Positions 46,624-58,722 of a DNA stretch of 64,000 nucleotides are shown here, piece by piece. This DNA is from Leptodontidium sp. MPI-SDFR-AT-0119 (Eukaryota; Ascomycota; Leotiomycetes; Helotiales; Leptodontidiaceae). Within the stretch, counting starts at the first letter, position 1. Each line of letters opens with the position of its first letter. The stretch covers positions 1,054,001 to 1,118,000 of the forward strand of contig JAHLEZ010000014.1 of the NCBI GenBank assembly GCA_020726505.1. The letters are read 5' to 3'. A program made the position numbers and the translations under genes. The notes under the pieces were generated by a model. The model saw only the letters and a list, made by a program, of their open reading frames with translations, did no database searches and had not been told where the DNA came from.

Positions 46624-47966
46624 TCAAGCCCATTTCCCAAGCAGAGCCATGAGAGCCATACCCAACAGAACACAAGTAATCATGAATGTCAACCTCCGCG
46701 AGCTCCTCGACAACTCAGGATTGAACAAGAAGTCTCTAGCCAGCAACTCCACCAGACCAGTATAGATCAAGATACCGGCCGAGATGGCATCGAGGACACC
46801 ACTGATGATGTTGGCCGTCATGCTCCCAGCATTATACGTATTGCGGAACCCTAGACCGATAGCGATGGCGATCGGAGTAGTGAGGCCGTATGCAGCGCAT
46901 AGGAACCAAGGAAGCCAATTCAGTCGCTTGGGGAAGGGGATGGCGGACATACGAGCACCGATACCGAGACCCTCAAAGGATTGATGGAACACCAGAACAG
47001 GGTAGAGAGTGCTGAATTCCTCGCCTGTCGTTCCTAGGTTCAGACCAATGATCACGGAGTGGAAGATGACGCCGAACTCTAGGATGAGGAAGGCGGCGAT
47101 CTGTTGGCGGAACGAGTGCTCGATGACTTCGTTGACAGAGGGCGTGGGAGATGCTTTCTCAGAGTCGTCGAAGTCTTTCTTGGGGAGGTCTTTGAGTGTT
47201 TGCGCTGCTGCTATTTGGTCGTGAAAGTTCTCATCTTGGTCACCGGAGTGCATTTGGTTGTGGGTTATGGATTGAGGGCCTGCATGGGCTTCGCCATGAG
47301 TGTGAGCTCCTCCACTGTGCCCTGGGTGGTTGGTGATGACACTTTCGATGTTGGGACTGTGAGCGAATCCGTATTTGCGGTCGACGTATTGCTCTGCACC
47401 GAACTGTTCTATAGTTAGAATTGATTTGTAGTTTCGTTGCCTCGAGATCCTGTGTGGAGATTGAAGTTAATAGGGATAGGGATGTATACGTACGTCCATG
47501 AGGAAGATCACAGTGATAGAAGTCAAGACAATAGCAGGACACCAAGCATAATCAGCCCAATGTCCCGTCATACCAACGCAAGTATCTGGTCCTATCTCTG
47601 CATATGCCGGGTCAAGAAGACTGTTTGTTGTGTTAGTTCGCGTACCGTAAGCTTGGGAGAAAGTGGGACATAGGCGAGGACGAGAGGGAGGACTTACTGG
47701 ATGAAAGCCGTTGCAATAATTACACCCGCACCAAAGTACCGAGCAAACAAGTAGACGTAGATGTTGATCCAGAGCGATTTGACGCGTGCTGCCAGGACTG
47801 GAAAGAAGGTTGCTGCGGAAGAAACAACGAGGATCACGAAGAGAGCTGAGATCCGAGCTCCCATGCGGCCGTCGTAATCATTCTCTCCTCGTTGAAGGTA
47901 GCAGATGATTTGAGTAGCGTCAGCTTCGTCAAGGTTGACACTGGTTGGATCAAAAGCGGTCGACAT
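46624..47966 (-). CDS. ZIP-family zinc transporter
   Basis: A plasma-membrane zinc uptake carrier of the Zrt1/Zrt2 class. Exons in reading order are 47966-47698, 47620-47494 and 47403-46624 (391 residues, all GT-AG, in frame). About eight membrane segments are visible. The cytosolic loop after segment three has the metal-binding cluster HPGHSGGAHTHGEAH. The pore helices carry HSVIIGLNLG and HQSFEGLGIGARM, the conserved His and Glu residues of the family. Yeast homologues are induced when zinc is low; I did not identify a zinc-response site here. Confidence 0.93.
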
Positions 47967-49724
47967 CTTTGCTGGTTTGTTGAGACTCGGTCAGCCCAGT
48001 TTTGGTGAAGTGAACCTAGAGGCGGGTGAGACTGGTTGTGGAAAATTTGAGTGGAAGGATGGATGGGAGGTCAACACCTCTTTATCGTAGAAGCTTCTCG
48101 GAGCACGGCACGCTAGCGACGATAAAACTTGCTTTTAAGAAGGTCGAAGATTCTTAACTTTAGGTGAGAAACCCACTCTTACCTAGGTAGATACATATAA
48201 ACGATTTTCGAAGGCTGTTCAGAAAATACGCTAAGCTTAAATAAAAGGCTCGAAAAGGCCGAGGCTATCAACAAAGCAACGTGCTTAACAGTTATGACTT
48301 CGTAATTAAATAATAAAGGAGCTTCAAAGAAATGCCATTAATCAGATAACGGCGCCATTGTTCGTAAATAGAAAGAAAGTGGTGGGTTCGACAACTTCGA
48401 CCGACACCTTGATGGCCGCGCTAGAGCGTTTTTTCCAACTCTCCCAATCCCCAATCCTGGAAACTTCTATCTATTCTCTCCAATCCCGCGCAACGGACCT
48501 CAGTTCTACCGTCACATGAACTTGCGGTACTTTTCAGCCCCGATAGCCAAGTGTTGCACTTCTGTCGTTGGGCAAATCACAGTGTGAGGTTGCAGTGTGA
48601 CAACTGGCTGGAGCTGCGTGTCATATGTCGTACTCATAGTCTCGTACAACCCAGACACCACCCAGAAAGCCAGGAAAGTGACAGGCTGCAATCCTTCATC
48701 CAAAGCCCTGGCATCTCCGCCAAGATTTATTCTCATTGCTTATTCTGCTGCCGCGCCGCTATGCCTGCATGAATCTTGTCGGGCCTTCCGTTCCCACCAT
48801 TAAGCTTTTTCCGGCTCAATACCCATCAAGGTGTTTGTTTAGTTATCAGACCTCCATGATTCAATATCCATACCAATCTCCGCCCACTTTGAGATGAAGC
48901 ATCCCAATGCGATGGCAGCGGTACGAGGCAAGGCCCCGTTGACCAGATCAACACGTTTCTTGGTATCCCGAGCCATGCGTTCGTGCGTTAGTGTGTTGTG
49001 AGACGACATCGTGGAAGGTTTGACAGATCACACAAGGTACTTTGTACGGGCTAGCGTGACTTCTCAGCCTCGATGTCCTTTACAAGAGTTTGCGGTCGGG
49101 ACAAAAGTACCGATGTTCGCTTCATGTCCATTAGCAAAGAGTTGTGAGGAAGTAGTGGAATGAAGGTATGTCGAACTTATCTCCCACTGTTTTCAGAATT
49201 GCGAAAGTTTACCTCGAACTGAGGCGAATCCTCACTTGTGACCTTCCACTAGAGCGGTTGGGGAATCAATCGATGTGATTGTTGACCTTTTCCTTCGCTC
49301 GGGAACATCAGGTTCGTGAAATCAGTGATCTTTCTCAACATTGAACAACAGTCATCTCCACAGAGAGACTTGATATGATGGTTGTTTCCTTGGCAGGTTG
49401 GGGAGGAAGAGAATCCTCGTAATAGTGTTAAATTGTGGATGGTAATAATGAGAGCTGGAACCGAAAATTCTCTTCTTTCAACACAGAAATGAATATAAAG
49501 ACAGCTTTCATTTGCTAAACATCCCTCCCAAGATCTTCATCTTCACGGATCTCAGACATCAGTAGAAGGACTACTGATTCGGTGACTGGCACAGGCATCT
49601 TGGCTTTGCTGTGCAAACAATTTGTCCTCGCAACTCGACTCCCTTCACAAAAATAAACAACAAGCGAGAAAGTCCCACTCAACACCACCAAACGCGGTCG
49701 AGGCAAAAGTCCAAAAACAACCCT
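47967..49724. other. Intergenic
   Basis: No supported gene in about 1.75 kb. The left end is the ZIP promoter and leader. A T/A-rich stretch lies at 48120-48340. Confidence 0.5.
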
Positions 49725-50210
49725 CTACTTAGTCTTCCTTCCATCCAAGACACGACCAAACCACTCCCCCTTCCACAAAAGCACAAACGTCCTCCAAGCA
49801 ATAAACGGCACAAACTGCGACGCCAAGCTAACCAACCCCTCCGTCGGGAACCCTCCTTTCTGCCCATAAGCCTGCCACAACAATAGCGGCACGTACGCGC
49901 ACTCAAAGCCCAAGAGCAAAATATACAAGCCGCGACGAGATTCGATGGTTGCCCGGGTGTTGGGGATGAAAGCCCCTTCTGCACAGCCGACTAATACATT
50001 GGCCATTCCAAACTGCTGTGTGAGTTGCAATGCGGTCCCGGTGGCCTGGAGAGGGTCCGCCATCAAGGTATTGAGGAGGTAGTGCCGTGGGAAGATGGTG
50101 AAATAGAGGCCCATGCCGACGGTGAGGGCCGCTTCGAATCCGAGTGCGATTCGGAGTATGGTGCCCGGTGCGGCAGGGTCAACTGCTACTCGTTCGGGGA
50201 AGAGAGCCAT
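49725..50210 (-). CDS. Small four-pass membrane protein, 161 aa
   Basis: A single exon with four likely membrane segments, among them ALGFEAALTVGMGLYFTIFP and YILLLGFECAYVPLLLW, and a short basic C-terminus (DGRKTK). I do not recognise a named family with confidence; small membrane proteins of this form are common in ascomycetes. It is divergent from the bZIP gene 477 bases away, so the two may share a promoter region. Confidence 0.75.
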   Translation of the reverse strand: MALFPERVAVDPAAPGTILRIALGFEAALTVGMGLYFTIFPRHYLLNTLMADPLQATGTALQLTQQFGMANVLVGCAEGAFIPNTRATIESRRGLYILLLGFECAYVPLLLWQAYGQKGGFPTEGLVSLASQFVPFIAWRTFVLLWKGEWFGRVLDGRKTK

Positions 50211-50687
50211 GATTTAGACTTTAGAGGGAAGGAGGATGTTGATATTTTGAATTTTGTGGAAGTGAGATGGCGAAGAATTGAGCAGTGACAATTTGATTCA
50301 TGTGAAGAGCGAAGTTGGCGATAGCGAGAGATCGAAGCCTGTGAGATGATCTGGTTATTCGAGCCATTTTTCTGTGATCCTCATCTTTCTTTATATACTC
50401 CGGTGACTTTTCTCCATTCTCGGTTTAACAATGTCAACATTCGCTTCCCCTACTCGTAAGCTCAGCATGACTCTGCCGAGGCTTGGCGAGCTTACACCCT
50501 GCGATTTAGCGAGACCCACCTAACGTTATGCCAAGCAACGGATAGACTTTCCAACAACATCATTCCTTCTTTTGGCCGTTGATAGAGTCAGACAGACAGA
50601 CGCGAGCATCTCTTTTCACTACCAGGATCAAACCGAAGCTTATTCTCTATCGAAATACCTGACTTCATAACGAGAGCATCCATCACA
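50211..50687. other. Divergent promoter region
   Basis: A 477-base spacer between divergent genes. A TATA-like sequence (TTTATATACTCC) lies at 50390-50401. No gene is seen. Confidence 0.45.
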
Positions 50688-51781
50688 ATGCCCACCCCTC
50701 CAACCTCATACTCCGAACACCAGAGGATTCTGAACGTCCTCGCGCAGCGCAGATATCGTAAGACCCAAAATAGCCGATGATCACACATTGCCATGTACTG
50801 ACCGGACATAGGACAGCGACAACGCGAACGTCTCCGGTCATTGGAGAGCCAGGTCGCCAGAGCGGGGTCAGCGGGTGTACCGGAGCCGCAAGCCCAGCTC
50901 CAACTCCCTTCCCCATCATTCGTTCCCGTGGCGTCTGTACCGAGTTTCCTGCCTCAGTCGTGCCCTTCGACTTTGAAGCCTACCGTTGGCGCTCCTGAGG
51001 TTGAGTATTCCTCTTGGAGTGCATGGCAAAACGAGCCTACGCCAGATGGAATGCAATTCTTCGGCAACAATGACTCTGTTGCCAACCTGCCTCAAGTAGA
51101 CAGTAGGTCCATCTTCATCTGATATTCATACTACTAGTACTAGTTGAAGGTGACACAGCTAAACTGTTTAAACATATAGACAATGTTTCCTACGGAGCTC
51201 AGCCTCTGACACCCATGCCACATGTCATAGACGAGCTCCAAGACCTCGAAAGGTCACAGTCCACCCTCCTCGCAGAGAACAAATTCGAACTACCAACTCT
51301 AAGGCTCATGGAAGCTTCACTCCAGATCGCCCAGATCTTCGGCTGTGCCAACGAGATAATGGACCTCAGCGCAAATCGAGTCTTCGATTTATCTAAACTG
51401 ACCATCCCCCTCATCGACATCCCCGAGAACCTCCGGCCAACGGATATCCAGCTCTTCGTACCGCACCACCCAGTACTCGACATCTTGCCCTGGCCATCCG
51501 TCAGGACGAAGCTGATATGTCTCTTCAACCAGCCGGATCATCTCCGGCCACAGATCGCGAGAGGTCCTAACGCGGTGATGGCGCTGGTGCATGGCTTCGA
51601 GGATGAGTCTGAAGGTCTGCGCATTTCCTCTGCTGGAGATGGCCCTGTGCATGATTGGCGGGTCTGGGAGATTGGAGAGGTGGTTTTTAAGGATTGGTGG
51701 TGGGCTTTGGATAGCCAGATTGTGTCGAATTCGAATCGGCTGAGGCAGATGAGGGGGGTTCCAAAATTACAGCTTTCGTGA
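50688..51781 (+). CDS. bZIP-type transcription factor with DUF3425
   Basis: A probable fungal regulator of 320 residues in three exons (50688-50757, 50812-51102, 51180-51781; GT-AG, in frame). The basic region reads NVLAQRRYRQRQRERLRSLE, matching the short fungal bZIP class; intron 1 falls within it, after RRY. The leucine zipper is very short. The C-terminal half is the DUF3425 domain, with NRVFDLSKLTIPLIDIPENL and FVPHHPVLDILPWPSVRTKL. The target genes are unknown. Confidence 0.88.
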
Positions 51782-53266
51782 TCGGTAACATGGACCTGAT
51801 TGGAGGAGAGGCGACTGTTGGGGACGGTGATGTCTTTGGGGGTATGGGCTGGGATACAGCATACAGGGGAGGAACCTACAGCTGAGCCATAAAGTCGATC
51901 CGGATAACTGTGCCTTTCCCTCACTGAGGGAAAACACAACACAGCATCGGACATCTCAGGTCCGGATAAAAGTGGTCAAATCAAATGCAAAAGATGTGCC
52001 AGTTGTACGTGCTCTGCACCTTAGCAAGAGGTATAATGGTCTGCATGGGTAGCACTTGCTAAGAGAGGACTCTAATGGAGACTGTAGTGGAAGAAGTACA
52101 ACGGGTATCTAGCGAGGGGAAGATCGAAAACAAGCAGTACTTGTTGAATCAGACAAGAATCATGATATGAAAACCAGGAGGGCCGATACATTCTTGAGCC
52201 AGAAATAGAGTCAAAATGTATTTACCCAGGAGAGTAAAGTCAAGGAGGGTTTGCAACGAACAAATAGGTTAACATGAGAAGTGAACGCTTCAGTAGCCGG
52301 CTCTCTTGATATCACTTGATCGAGTAACAACTTAGACTGGGTGACATCCCATAGATATAATGTTCAAAAGCATTGAACCATAATCTCCTAGTGATGAATG
52401 AATCGCGAAGCTATCACAGTGCCGCCTGGTCACAAAGTTCGGCTCGAAAATCCGCAGGAACTCCAATACGAAATCGTAAATTGGCAAAGAATATCTACAC
52501 TTATTCAGCAATCCCATGAGCTTTCATAGAGAGTAGCGCAGAGATGGAAACCCCATTGAGCTGTATTGATATCAAAGGTTCTAGATCATGAACTAAGGAG
52601 CAAATGTCACCATGGAATCGGTGGGGCAGCTCAACAAAGGAGTCCATGTCGATCAGGGCCTGCCTAGCGAGAAAGCTAGGTAATTTAAGTTCGCGATAGT
52701 CGATCTGAAGGATAGGGGTAGCGAGCGATAAGTCTCGACCCCTGAAAACCCTCAACTATCGACTTTTAGACTGACTTATATTCCAGTCACTCCGGCAGTC
52801 CGGTCAGATCAAAGACTAGAGTGACAAGTTTACCACGTTTTCCCCCAAGCGCTGCTTCTTAGGTCCCATCGGAACGGGGATGTGCTCTTTGAAAACGACT
52901 CCCAATGCAACGCTGCAACCCTTCGGAAGACAGCAGAAAACAGAAAAGCCCCCTGTAAGATGCATTGATGTGGCGCTGCTCAGCTGAGAAACCCGCCGCC
53001 CCCGATATTGGCTTTTCTGCAGCCCATGGGCATTCCACGCCACAATTTCCCTATCAGGAGCAATTAGAGGAATAGACCCTTGTCTGGCCATAGTCCCCGT
53101 CATCTTTCCTCCGATATGGCAGAGGGATGCTCCGTTGGATACGAAATCATCTTGCTGATCTTTATTCTTAATCTTCAATTTCACTCGCTCGCTCACTTGC
53201 TCACAACTCACTCTCAGCTATGCATATCTTCTGAACGGCGTCTCTCCTTCCCTTCCACCGCAGAGA
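51782..53266. other. Intergenic
   Basis: About 1.5 kb with no supported gene. A minus-strand frame of 84 residues at 52501-52755 has no known domain and no splice structure. Confidence 0.5.
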
Positions 53267-54362
53267 ATGCCTCTCGCACTCCCCTCCCTCTCCGTCCTCA
53301 ACAACCCCCAGACGAAGAAATGGCTCTACCCCACGTTATGGTTCATGCTCGTGATCTGGTTCCTCAAGTCGACCGTCAATAAAACCGGCCACTACCACGG
53401 CGCACACACGCGACTACTCGCGAACTCCTCACTGTCAAACCTCGTACACGATCTCACACATACCGACTCCTCCTCGTCCGCCTTATTGAACGGAGGGAAC
53501 CAGCCAGGCGTCACCGCAAACGCGAGCACGAGTCTCAAATCCGCAGTCATAATCGAGACCCGACGATCCGCAGCCATCATCCCTCTGGTGCTACATTTCA
53601 GCGCTGTGCTGGGTCCGGACTGGCCAGTCATCATATATACTTCCGCAGAGAACTTTGGGTCTTTCACGACATCGCAGGCCTTGCTGCGGCATCAGAAGAG
53701 CGGACGGGTGGTCATCCGCTCTTTGCCTGAGGGGCTGTTCTTCCCGAACTGGGACTCGGTGTCGGATTTCTTGACAACGCCGTGGTTGTGGAATGATCTC
53801 GCGCCGGCGGACCATGTTCTTATTTTCCAGAGCGATAGTGTGTTGTGTGCGAATAGCGTGAGGAGCGTGGAGGATTTCTTCGAATACGATTATGTGGGTG
53901 CGCCTATTGCGCCTGAGTTGGGAGTCGGATATAATGGTGGGTTGAGTCTGAGGAAGAGGAGTACGATGTTGAGGGTTCTAGAGGAGTTTCAGTGGGGTGG
54001 AGGACCTGAGGATCAGTGGTATTTTGCCAGGTAGGAATCATGAATTATGCAGGAGAAGGACGGCTTGCTGACGTGCGTAGAATGGCTGAACTGAGAGAGG
54101 CGGACGAGGAGAACGGAATCGAGAATGGGATTCGGTTGCCTTCGATGGAAACGGCGAGGACGTTTGCTGTGGAGACGATAGACTATCCCACCCCGTTGGG
54201 ACTACAGTAAGTAGCAGCAGCAGGAGAGATTTGCATTCTGGCGGCGTACTGACAGTTCCTAGCCAACCTACGAGGTTTATAGCTGCGCATGATCATATGA
54301 TACCCTTAGACGACTGGTGTCCGGAATATAAATTGGCGCGAACAGATCGAATTAATGAGTAG
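53267..54362 (+). CDS. DUF5672-type, glycosyltransferase-like protein
   Basis: A 329-residue type II membrane protein in three exons (53267-54030, 54081-54206, 54263-54362; GT-AG, in frame). A single membrane segment (LYPTLWFMLVIWFLKS) lies near residue 25, so the catalytic part should face the Golgi lumen. The fold core has SAVIIETRRSAAIIPLVLHF, a DxD-like DHVLIFQSDSVLC and YVGAPIAPELGVGYNGGLSL, as in DUF5672 proteins. The final exon ends with DDWCPEYKLART. The sugar donor and acceptor are unknown. Confidence 0.85.
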
Positions 54363-56175
54363 GATAATGTAAGACAGAGATGTACATTCCAATAATACAC
54401 CAAAAACAAACAAATAATTCTCTCGTTCCGTGATAGAGTGCCAATTGGCAGAGCTGAGGAGTGGTAGATAGTAGATACCGAGGAGGATGGCGAATGCCAA
54501 GTGAGGAAGACCCAAGAATAACTCGGCGTATCAGAAACAAAGGTAGGAAGGAAATGTTGTGAAAGAGTGGCGGAAGGAACTGGTGAGATAAGTCATGTGT
54601 CAACAAGGAGCGCTTTTCCATCTTTTGTTTGAGTTACGGATATTGACAGTCAGGACATGAATCTGGTCCTACCACCTTATACATAAGCAGGAATTCCTTG
54701 CGAAACCTTCAGCCTCCAAGCCGCCCTCGTCAACTTTCAAGACCGACTTCTCTATCACCGATGCAGGGACAGGTCAGGTATAGATGCCGATTTAGTCCCG
54801 AGAAAGCCCATCACTGACGTCTTCGACTAATCTCAAAGGTTACGCAATCCGGAGCATAACCGTTAAAGGCAGCATTTCTCCGCCCTCGTCGGATTCGTCG
54901 CACGAAAGTTTGGCGTGAAACAAAGCCTGGGATAGTTCAAAATATCAGCCCATCAGAGTGGCGAGTCGTGTTTGAACTTCTTGGCTTTTCTTGGATAGCT
55001 TGATCAGCTCAGCTCTTCGTCAGCTAGGCATTGTTGATATCAAAGATATTTTCCATGCTATCTCTTTTTGTTTTTGCATTCCCCTTTTTGGTTTTCCGTG
55101 ATATTCAGACGTTTTGTACTTGTCTCGTTGGTTTGCATTAAATTTTTTGTTTTGCAGTACCGAATGTTCTCCGCGTGGCCTAGCTTCCTCAATGTGCTCC
55201 GGTGCTCAGATCTCGTCCAAGTGTACATGATGGTTCTGCACAGTCAAAAGTCAAAGATGCTTTCAGGACGTCAAATTGCAACCCCGGAAGCTGAGGAATG
55301 ATCATCTCAGCTTCTTGGGGAAGTCTGTTTTTCTCCGCGTGGACTTTGCTCTCTGCTTAGACTTCAACTAATCAGATATGAATACTTGATGTTTTGAAAA
55401 CGACTTTCAACTACCATTTAATTGGCCGAGATGTAAGATCTTATATGTTTTCCACAACTGCGGGTTCCTTCTCACAGACGGTGGACTGTACTGTGGAGAG
55501 GCATTCTTAATGATCCTATCCCGCCCACAAAGGCATATCCACGATCTTCACGGATCCACAAATGTGACTCTTCTTGTCCATTCGGCCCGCTTGCCCCAGA
55601 GATGATCACCGTTCCCGAAGTGCTTAAGGTAGCATTGAGGCTCTCCTGCGGGTAGTCTAGGCTATCCTGGTTAGATCAGGCCTTTGACCTCTGTTGTAAC
55701 TTTCGAAATGGGGCCTGAAAGCCTTGCGATTTGAAATCCCAATTGGCGGCCCCTCCCTTCATGAATTCCAATTGGCTTACAAGTCTCGCTTCATTCTGGA
55801 CGAAGTTTCGCGAAGCCCTTGAAACCAAACTCTAAAAGACGAGTGGTTTGGATGATGCTTGAAAATCCCCGACAATGCATTGGATTCTCCCTCTGCAGGA
55901 ACGTTCCCATTGGCTCGCTAGAGCAGGTGTTATATTTGCGGTGATACACAAAGCGAACTGACTCGTTGTAGAGCATGGGAGTTACTTCCGGCGAGGATTC
56001 AACTGTTGCATACAAAGGAGACGACTACGGACGGCTCCATTCATCTGGTCAACCGGTCTCACTTTTGCTTCTGATTTTCTGTCTAAACTACGCTGGGACT
56101 TGTTCACTCTGACTTGATGTTACAACACTGGATCCTCAATCTTCTCCTTCCCTCCTTCGAGCCCGATCAATAGCC
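54363..56175. other. Intergenic
   Basis: No supported gene in 1.8 kb. Confidence 0.5.
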
Positions 56176-57639
56176 ATGATCACTCTACTCTCCGATGATT
56201 TCAAGCCGCTGGTTGTTACTCGGTCTGATCTGGTCATTGCATCTATCGCTTGGGGGTTCACTCTTGGTTTTGGTTTTCTCACCACATGTAAGGTCGAAGA
56301 AATAGTGGGGGATATTTCTAACAGTGATGGTAGGGACTGCCATCAAGCAGACGACCGAGGTCGGCCGACGGTATGGATTTTCTCGGATTCATTCGCCGTA
56401 TATTGTCATGATATGGCTAGAGATCCTCGTTTGCCTGATATTCTGCATCATTTGTTGGCTACATTTGAATGGCAATATTCCACCAAGGTATGATATCCAC
56501 ACGTCTGACAGATTGAGCCATAACTAATTGCGTCCAGCTTTGCGTTCTTCTTCGTCATTTGTAAGCATCAAGTTCATCATCAACCTCGCCAGCCTAACGC
56601 CTTCAGTAACGACATGGGCCCTTCAAGTCCAGTTCTTGCTTCAAATCATCATCAACCGAGTCGCTATTCTTCTCACAGACCAGAGGAAGGCATTGAGAAT
56701 CAAGATCGGGGTTGCAGTGCTCATCACCGCCATCAATATCTCGGTATATTGCATATGTTAGTCTGTTCCATGTTCGAGATTCCGGATATCACATATGCTA
56801 ATGGCTGAGAATTCTAGGGATCCCGGCTCGTCTCCAAGTCTCTGAGAGGTACATCCACATCAACGATGTCTGGGATCGATGCGAGAAATGCATCTACTTG
56901 GTGGTAGATGGAGCGTTGAATTATTACTTCATCCGGATTGTGAAGAATAGGCTCGTACGCCAAGGGTTGGTCAAGTATGACCGCTTGGTCCGGTTCAACC
57001 AATTCATTGTCTTCCTCTCTCTAAGCATGGACTGCTTGATCATTGGAATGATGAGCCTCAACAATGGCTTTGTGTAAGTCTGTCCATACCTGTCCCTGAG
57101 GTGCATGCTCCTAACCGCGGATTTGGTCGTATAGGTACATGCAATTCCATCCTGTCGCATATATGGTTAAACTCAACATTGAAATGTCGATGGCCGCGAT
57201 GATCGTCAAGATAGCGTCGGACAAGGAGAATCTGAACGTAATGGGCCACCACAAGAACCACGTCGCCACCCAACTCACCAAGACATTCGGGACATCGAAA
57301 GATGTCAGTTGGAAGATGGATGCCACGACAAGCGGATCATCCGCCAAGATGTGTGACATAACATTCAACGCGAAGCGAGAAGTGCACGTCGTGGTGGAAC
57401 GGAGGAAGAGCATCGGTTCTTTGAGTTCAGAAACATCCCTATCGCTGAAGACGTGGGACGAGAGGAATACCGATGGAATCCAGGAGGATTTCCTCCCGCT
57501 GAAGGACCAGGATTCGAATTCGAAAAAGGACTTCAAGCAGGAAGCGAGCGATAACATAACGGGGATTGAGAGGGTTGGAGGAATGGGTATGACGACGAAG
57601 ATCTGGGGCCCGCCTGAAACGAAAGAATTTTATCCATGA
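56176..57639 (+). CDS. Fungal multi-pass membrane protein
   Basis: A 399-residue protein in six exons: 56176-56287, 56334-56487, 56538-56560 (23 bases), 56607-56756, 56818-57073 and 57135-57639. All junctions are GT-AG and the frame is whole. Seven membrane segments are likely (IASIAWGFTLGFGFLTT, IVMIWLEILVCLIFCIICWL, WALQVQFLLQIIINR, GVAVLITAINISVYCIW, FIVFLSLSMDCLIIGMMSL and others). The C-terminus is a hydrophilic, charged tail of about 140 residues. It is a common integral membrane protein type of filamentous ascomycetes with a receptor-like topology, but the function is unknown. The micro-exon of 23 bases is notable. Confidence 0.8.
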
Positions 57640-58722
57640 TATACACACAGACAGCATGGTGTAAGGAAGATTGTATTCTATTAGATGGGATTATTGCATA
57701 GCCTGCAAAGGGTAATGGGCAACATAATTCGGATTTGGGGAGTAGGTAACTTCATCTTCTCAAAATTTGAGAAGTTTGATTGTAGTGGAAAGAGTGAGGC
57801 TGTCATCTGTAAACTAGATAAAAGACAGCGATTATCCATACCTCTGTGACATCGAGTGTCACGGAACCATCTTGCAGAACTGGCAATTCGCCATGGCCAT
57901 GGTCTAAAATAGCTAAATCGGTCATTCAATACTAGTTGATTGATACCCATGCTAATGCAACAAAGTGGCGACTTGAAAATTTGATTTTATGACTATCTAG
58001 AAAAAGCGGAAGAAGTTACATTGATTACGTTTCTCGTCGTCCTCTTGATGTGCGAAAGAGTGAAGCGGAGGGGGAAAAGGATCGGAAGTAGGATCGGATA
58101 GAGCGGAATAGCCTCGGTAGGTCTGTTTTCTTCCGACCATTGTCGCTTCGGATACTGGCGGTGCAGGGGTTTTGCGGGCAGAGGGAGCTGCCGAGGTTCA
58201 ACAGCAACAGCAACTGCATATCGATAGGCACAGAAGTCAACATCGTCATTTCGCTTGATAACACTTGGAAGACTGGGGGAGAGAAAAGAATATATCCCAC
58301 TGCTGAGTATCAACTTCTCACCACCAAGTGTTCTTGCGGATAGAGTACAGCACTACACCATCAATTGGAAGATCAGTAACGTCATTATTGAGACCATCCC
58401 CATACTTTCAACGGCAATAATAGAGCGGCAACAAAGTGTAACGCCATTCCTGGGGTTCCCCACATTCACAAGCTTCGTTCCTCACCCAAACCATCCTTCC
58501 CCTCCACCCGGAGCCGTGCTGCTCTATCCGCTCTTCTGGGCTCTGCCGATTATCTCCTCATTGCCGTGTGCTCCTGGGTACTTATTGTAGCTTCCTCCAA
58601 TCATGTAGCAGTTTGATCTAACGTCTGAAAAGCATATAGATCGCCGTCCTCGCCCTCCTCACTCCCGTCGAGCTTCCCTTCGCGACATACCACTTTTCTA
58701 CGAAAACAACAAAACATACACA
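57640..58722. other. Intergenic, malate synthase promoter side
   Basis: No supported gene. The right end is the 5' leader of the malate synthase gene. I did not find a confident regulator site. Confidence 0.5.
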
